Assembly: GCA_016219175.1 (NCBI GenBank) | Contig: JACRCD010000076.1 | Span: 62,001 to 126,000, forward strand | Reading direction: 5' to 3' | Source: Deltaproteobacteria bacterium | GTDB taxonomy: Bacteria; Desulfobacterota; Desulfobulbia; Desulfobulbales; SURF-16 | DNA length: 64,000 bases | Shown here: one piece after another, positions 62,310-64,000 of the stretch | Layout: every line of letters starts with the position of its first letter | How positions within the stretch are numbered: position 1 is the first letter of the stretch | The notes under the pieces: model-generated | Seen by the model: the letters and a program-made list of their open reading frames with translations, nothing else | Databases searched by the model: none | What the model was told of the DNA's origin: nothing | Made by a program: the position numbers and the translations under genes

Positions 62310-64000
62310 TCAGGGTCTGGAGGGACCATGACAGCCGACATCCTTGAGACCGCCGCCGGTGCCCAGATCACGCCGCATCTCCATGTCAAAGAGAACCCTC
62401 TCACGCTTCTTGTCTATGCCGAGTTCCTTGCGTTTGAGATCGATGCGGGCAATCATCTTTTGGGCCAGCTTCAGCGGATCTTCTTCAATATCCCAGCGCC
62501 CGCCATAGATCTCGTCCATTTCCTCGGTCATGAATTTGGTAAATTTCTTGGAACCGGTCATCGGCAGGTTCTGAAAGATAACATAGACGCCGCTGGAGAC
62601 AAAGTACTGACCGATGGCCACCGCCTTCTCGCTCATCCAGAGGGGGGCCGTGCCGGCAAGGGGCAGACTGGACATATCGTCTCCCAAGCCTCCCTCCCGG
62701 ACCATTTCGGTGGCGGCAATGAGCAGACGGCTGTTGTCCACGCAGGAACCGCAGTGCAGAACAGGGGGCATGCCGACCGTTTCACAGACCTCGCGCAGAC
62801 CCGGACCGGCGAACTCGGCCGCCTCGGGACGGACCAGCCCGACCCGGCCAAGGGCCGTGGCCGCGCAGCCGGTGGCCAGCACCAGTACATCGTTTTTAAT
62901 GAGTTCCCTGGCGATGATTTCATGGTTGTTGTCGCTGTACTTGTAATTATCACAACCAACAATCGCCGCAACTCCGCGGATTCTACCGTTGATGATATTG
63001 TCGTTTAAGGGCCTGTAGCTGGCCCTGAAACGGCCGCCGAGCATATAATTGATAGTCTCATGGCTGAAACCGACCACCACGTCAAGCTTATTGTCCTCGG
63101 GAATAAAGAAATCACCGCGTTTTTTATAGTTGGCAATGGCCTTCTTCAAAATCTCCTTGGCGCTGCCCATGGCGTCTTCTTCATTGAACTGGATGTGAAT
63201 GGCGCCGGGCATCTTGGCCCGGTAATTGGTGGTAATGACGTCGGTATGAAATGATTTGGCCACCTCGGCCACGGACTGCATGACACACTGCACATCCACC
63301 ACCATGGCCTCAATGGCGCCGGTGGCGATGGCCATCTCCTGCTGAATAAAACCAGCGGCCACCGGGATGCCGCGGCGCATGAGGATTTCATTGCCGGTGC
63401 AGCAGACCCCGGCGAGATTGACCCCCTGAGCGCCTGCTTTTTTAGCCAGGGCAATGATGTCCTCGTCCTGGGCGGCCAGACAGAGAGCTTCGGCCAGGAG
63501 CGGCTCATGTCCGTGCACCGTTACATTCACCTGATCTTTTTTGAGCACCCCGAGATCGACAATGGCCCGCCGGGGAACAGGGGTGCCGAACATGATGTCC
63601 GTCAGTTCGGTGGACAGCATGGAGGCGCCCCAGCCGTCGCTCAGCGCGCAACGGGAGCCCTGCAGCATGAGGTTTGCGTAATCCTGGTCAACTCCCATAT
63701 GGGTGCGGTGCATCATCTCAACCACTTCGCGGTCAACACCCCGGGGTTCCACCCCGAGACGTTTCCAGAGTTCCTGCCGTTTTTTCGGCGCCCTTTTCAG
63801 CATGGTGACGGGGGTATCGTCCTGTTTGCCGAAATCAGCCAGGGCCAGTTCGCCAATGGCCAGGGCAATCTCGTTTTTATTCTTGCCCTCGGTTTCCACC
63901 CCGAAAACGGCGGCCAGCATCATCAGCTTGTTTTCATCCTTGATCTCGTGGGGAGTTTCCCCCTTGGCCGTGGCGATAAAACCCTTGACCATTTCCCGGG
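62310..64000 (-). CDS. cooS: Anaerobic carbon monoxide dehydrogenase catalytic subunit (CooS/AcsA), 5' truncated by window edge
   Basis: About 562 residues are visible from the window edge to the stop. The C-cluster ligands are recognisable: His in VTVHGHEPLLAEA, Cys in LAGVCCTGNEILM, in VAAIVGCDNYKYSDN, in LATGCAATALG and in LHCGSCVDNSRLL. Also typical are QCVMQSVAEVAKSFHTD and NNIINGRIRGVAA-like segments. The N-terminal B- and D-cluster cysteines lie outside the window. It interconverts CO and CO2 at the Ni-Fe-S C-cluster and feeds CO to AcsB. It lies 133 bases upstream of the MetF-AcsD fusion in the same direction. Name: CooS versus AcsA cannot be separated from this part; with acsB downstream, AcsA-type use is likely. 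Confidence 0.95.
   Translation of the reverse strand, partial: REMVKGFIATAKGETPHEIKDENKLMMLAAVFGVETEGKNKNEIALAIGELALADFGKQDDTPVTMLKRAPKKRQELWKRLGVEPRGVDREVVEMMHRTHMGVDQDYANLMLQGSRCALSDGWGASMLSTELTDIMFGTPVPRRAIVDLGVLKKDQVNVTVHGHEPLLAEALCLAAQDEDIIALAKKAGAQGVNLAGVCCTGNEILMRRGIPVAAGFIQQEMAIATGAIEAMVVDVQCVMQSVAEVAKSFHTDVITTNYRAKMPGAIHIQFNEEDAMGSAKEILKKAIANYKKRGDFFIPEDNKLDVVVGFSHETINYMLGGRFRASYRPLNDNIINGRIRGVAAIVGCDNYKYSDNNHEIIARELIKNDVLVLATGCAATALGRVGLVRPEAAEFAGPGLREVCETVGMPPVLHCGSCVDNSRLLIAATEMVREGGLGDDMSSLPLAGTAPLWMSEKAVAIGQYFVSSGVYVIFQNLPMTGSKKFTKFMTEEMDEIYGGRWDIEEDPLKLAQKMIARIDLKRKELGIDKKRERVLFDMEMRRDLGTGGGLKDVGCHGPSRP

Overview
The window looks like a chromosomal segment of a Desulfobacterota (deltaproteobacterial) anaerobe, most plausibly a Desulfobulbales-type sulfur-cycling lineage. 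I infer this from a carbonyl-branch Wood-Ljungdahl cluster tied to an HdrA/MvhD/formate dehydrogenase module, from frequent selenocysteine use (four in-frame UGA genes), from a geopeptide-like radical SAM cassette, and from the mix of extracellular redox proteins, RAYT/REP repeats and c-di-GMP proteins. The genus cannot be fixed from sequence alone.

Layout. (1) 1-3.3 kb: the 3' end of a TonB-dependent receptor, a RiPP-like cassette (a 28-codon precursor at 918-1004, an intrinsic terminator, then a radical SAM/SPASM maturase) and a frameshifted REP-associated transposase set among REP palindromes. (2) 3.3-25.7 kb: mostly housekeeping. It holds an HD-GYP protein, a methyltransferase, two cyclophilins, FmdE-like and molybdopterin-binding proteins, a glucosaminidase plus polysaccharide deacetylase pair, ParC/ParE, PepF, an AsmA-like giant protein, CoaBC, a nitroreductase, TatD and YggS. 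Many intergenic gaps carry REPs, MITE-like elements or unusual 7-, 8- or 9-bp-period arrays. (3) 25.7-35.3 kb: a SelW-like selenoprotein, two PilZ proteins, a ParA/RHH pair, a PRPP synthetase homologue, a TPR-methyltransferase fusion, a DUF2799 lipoprotein, a PAS-GGDEF protein and CheZ. (4) 35.3-42.6 kb, minus strand: secreted proteins comprising a multicopper oxidase and a di-haem cytochrome peroxidase that share a C-terminal dockerin-like duplication, a VPLPA-CTERM protein with a cohesin-like body, an FKBP, a relic of a multihaem cytochrome and an EF-hand protein. (5) 43.2-47.7 kb: CopA, divergent CopZ, a histidine kinase with a pseudo-receiver, and a small hypothetical. (6) 47.8-64 kb, minus strand: cooS/cdhA (partial), a MetF-AcsD fusion, acsB, acsC, a fused selenocysteine formate dehydrogenase, a double-module selenocysteine HdrA and a selenocysteine MvhD.

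How the genes work together. In region 6, CO2 is reduced to CO by CODH. The methyl group reduced by the MetF domain is passed through the corrinoid protein (AcsC + AcsD) to AcsB for acetyl-CoA synthesis, or the flow runs in reverse during acetate oxidation. FdhA, HdrA and MvhD probably form a flavin-based electron bifurcating or confurcating unit coupling formate, ferredoxin and NAD(P)H. UGA codons split all three of these genes and the SelW gene into false fragments under the standard code; reading through UGA restores family motifs, and hairpins follow each UGA at SECIS-like distance.

The two most novel-looking features are the extracellular cohesin/dockerin-like redox protein set at 35-42.6 kb and the MetF-(TolA-like linker)-AcsD fusion at 59.5-62.2 kb.
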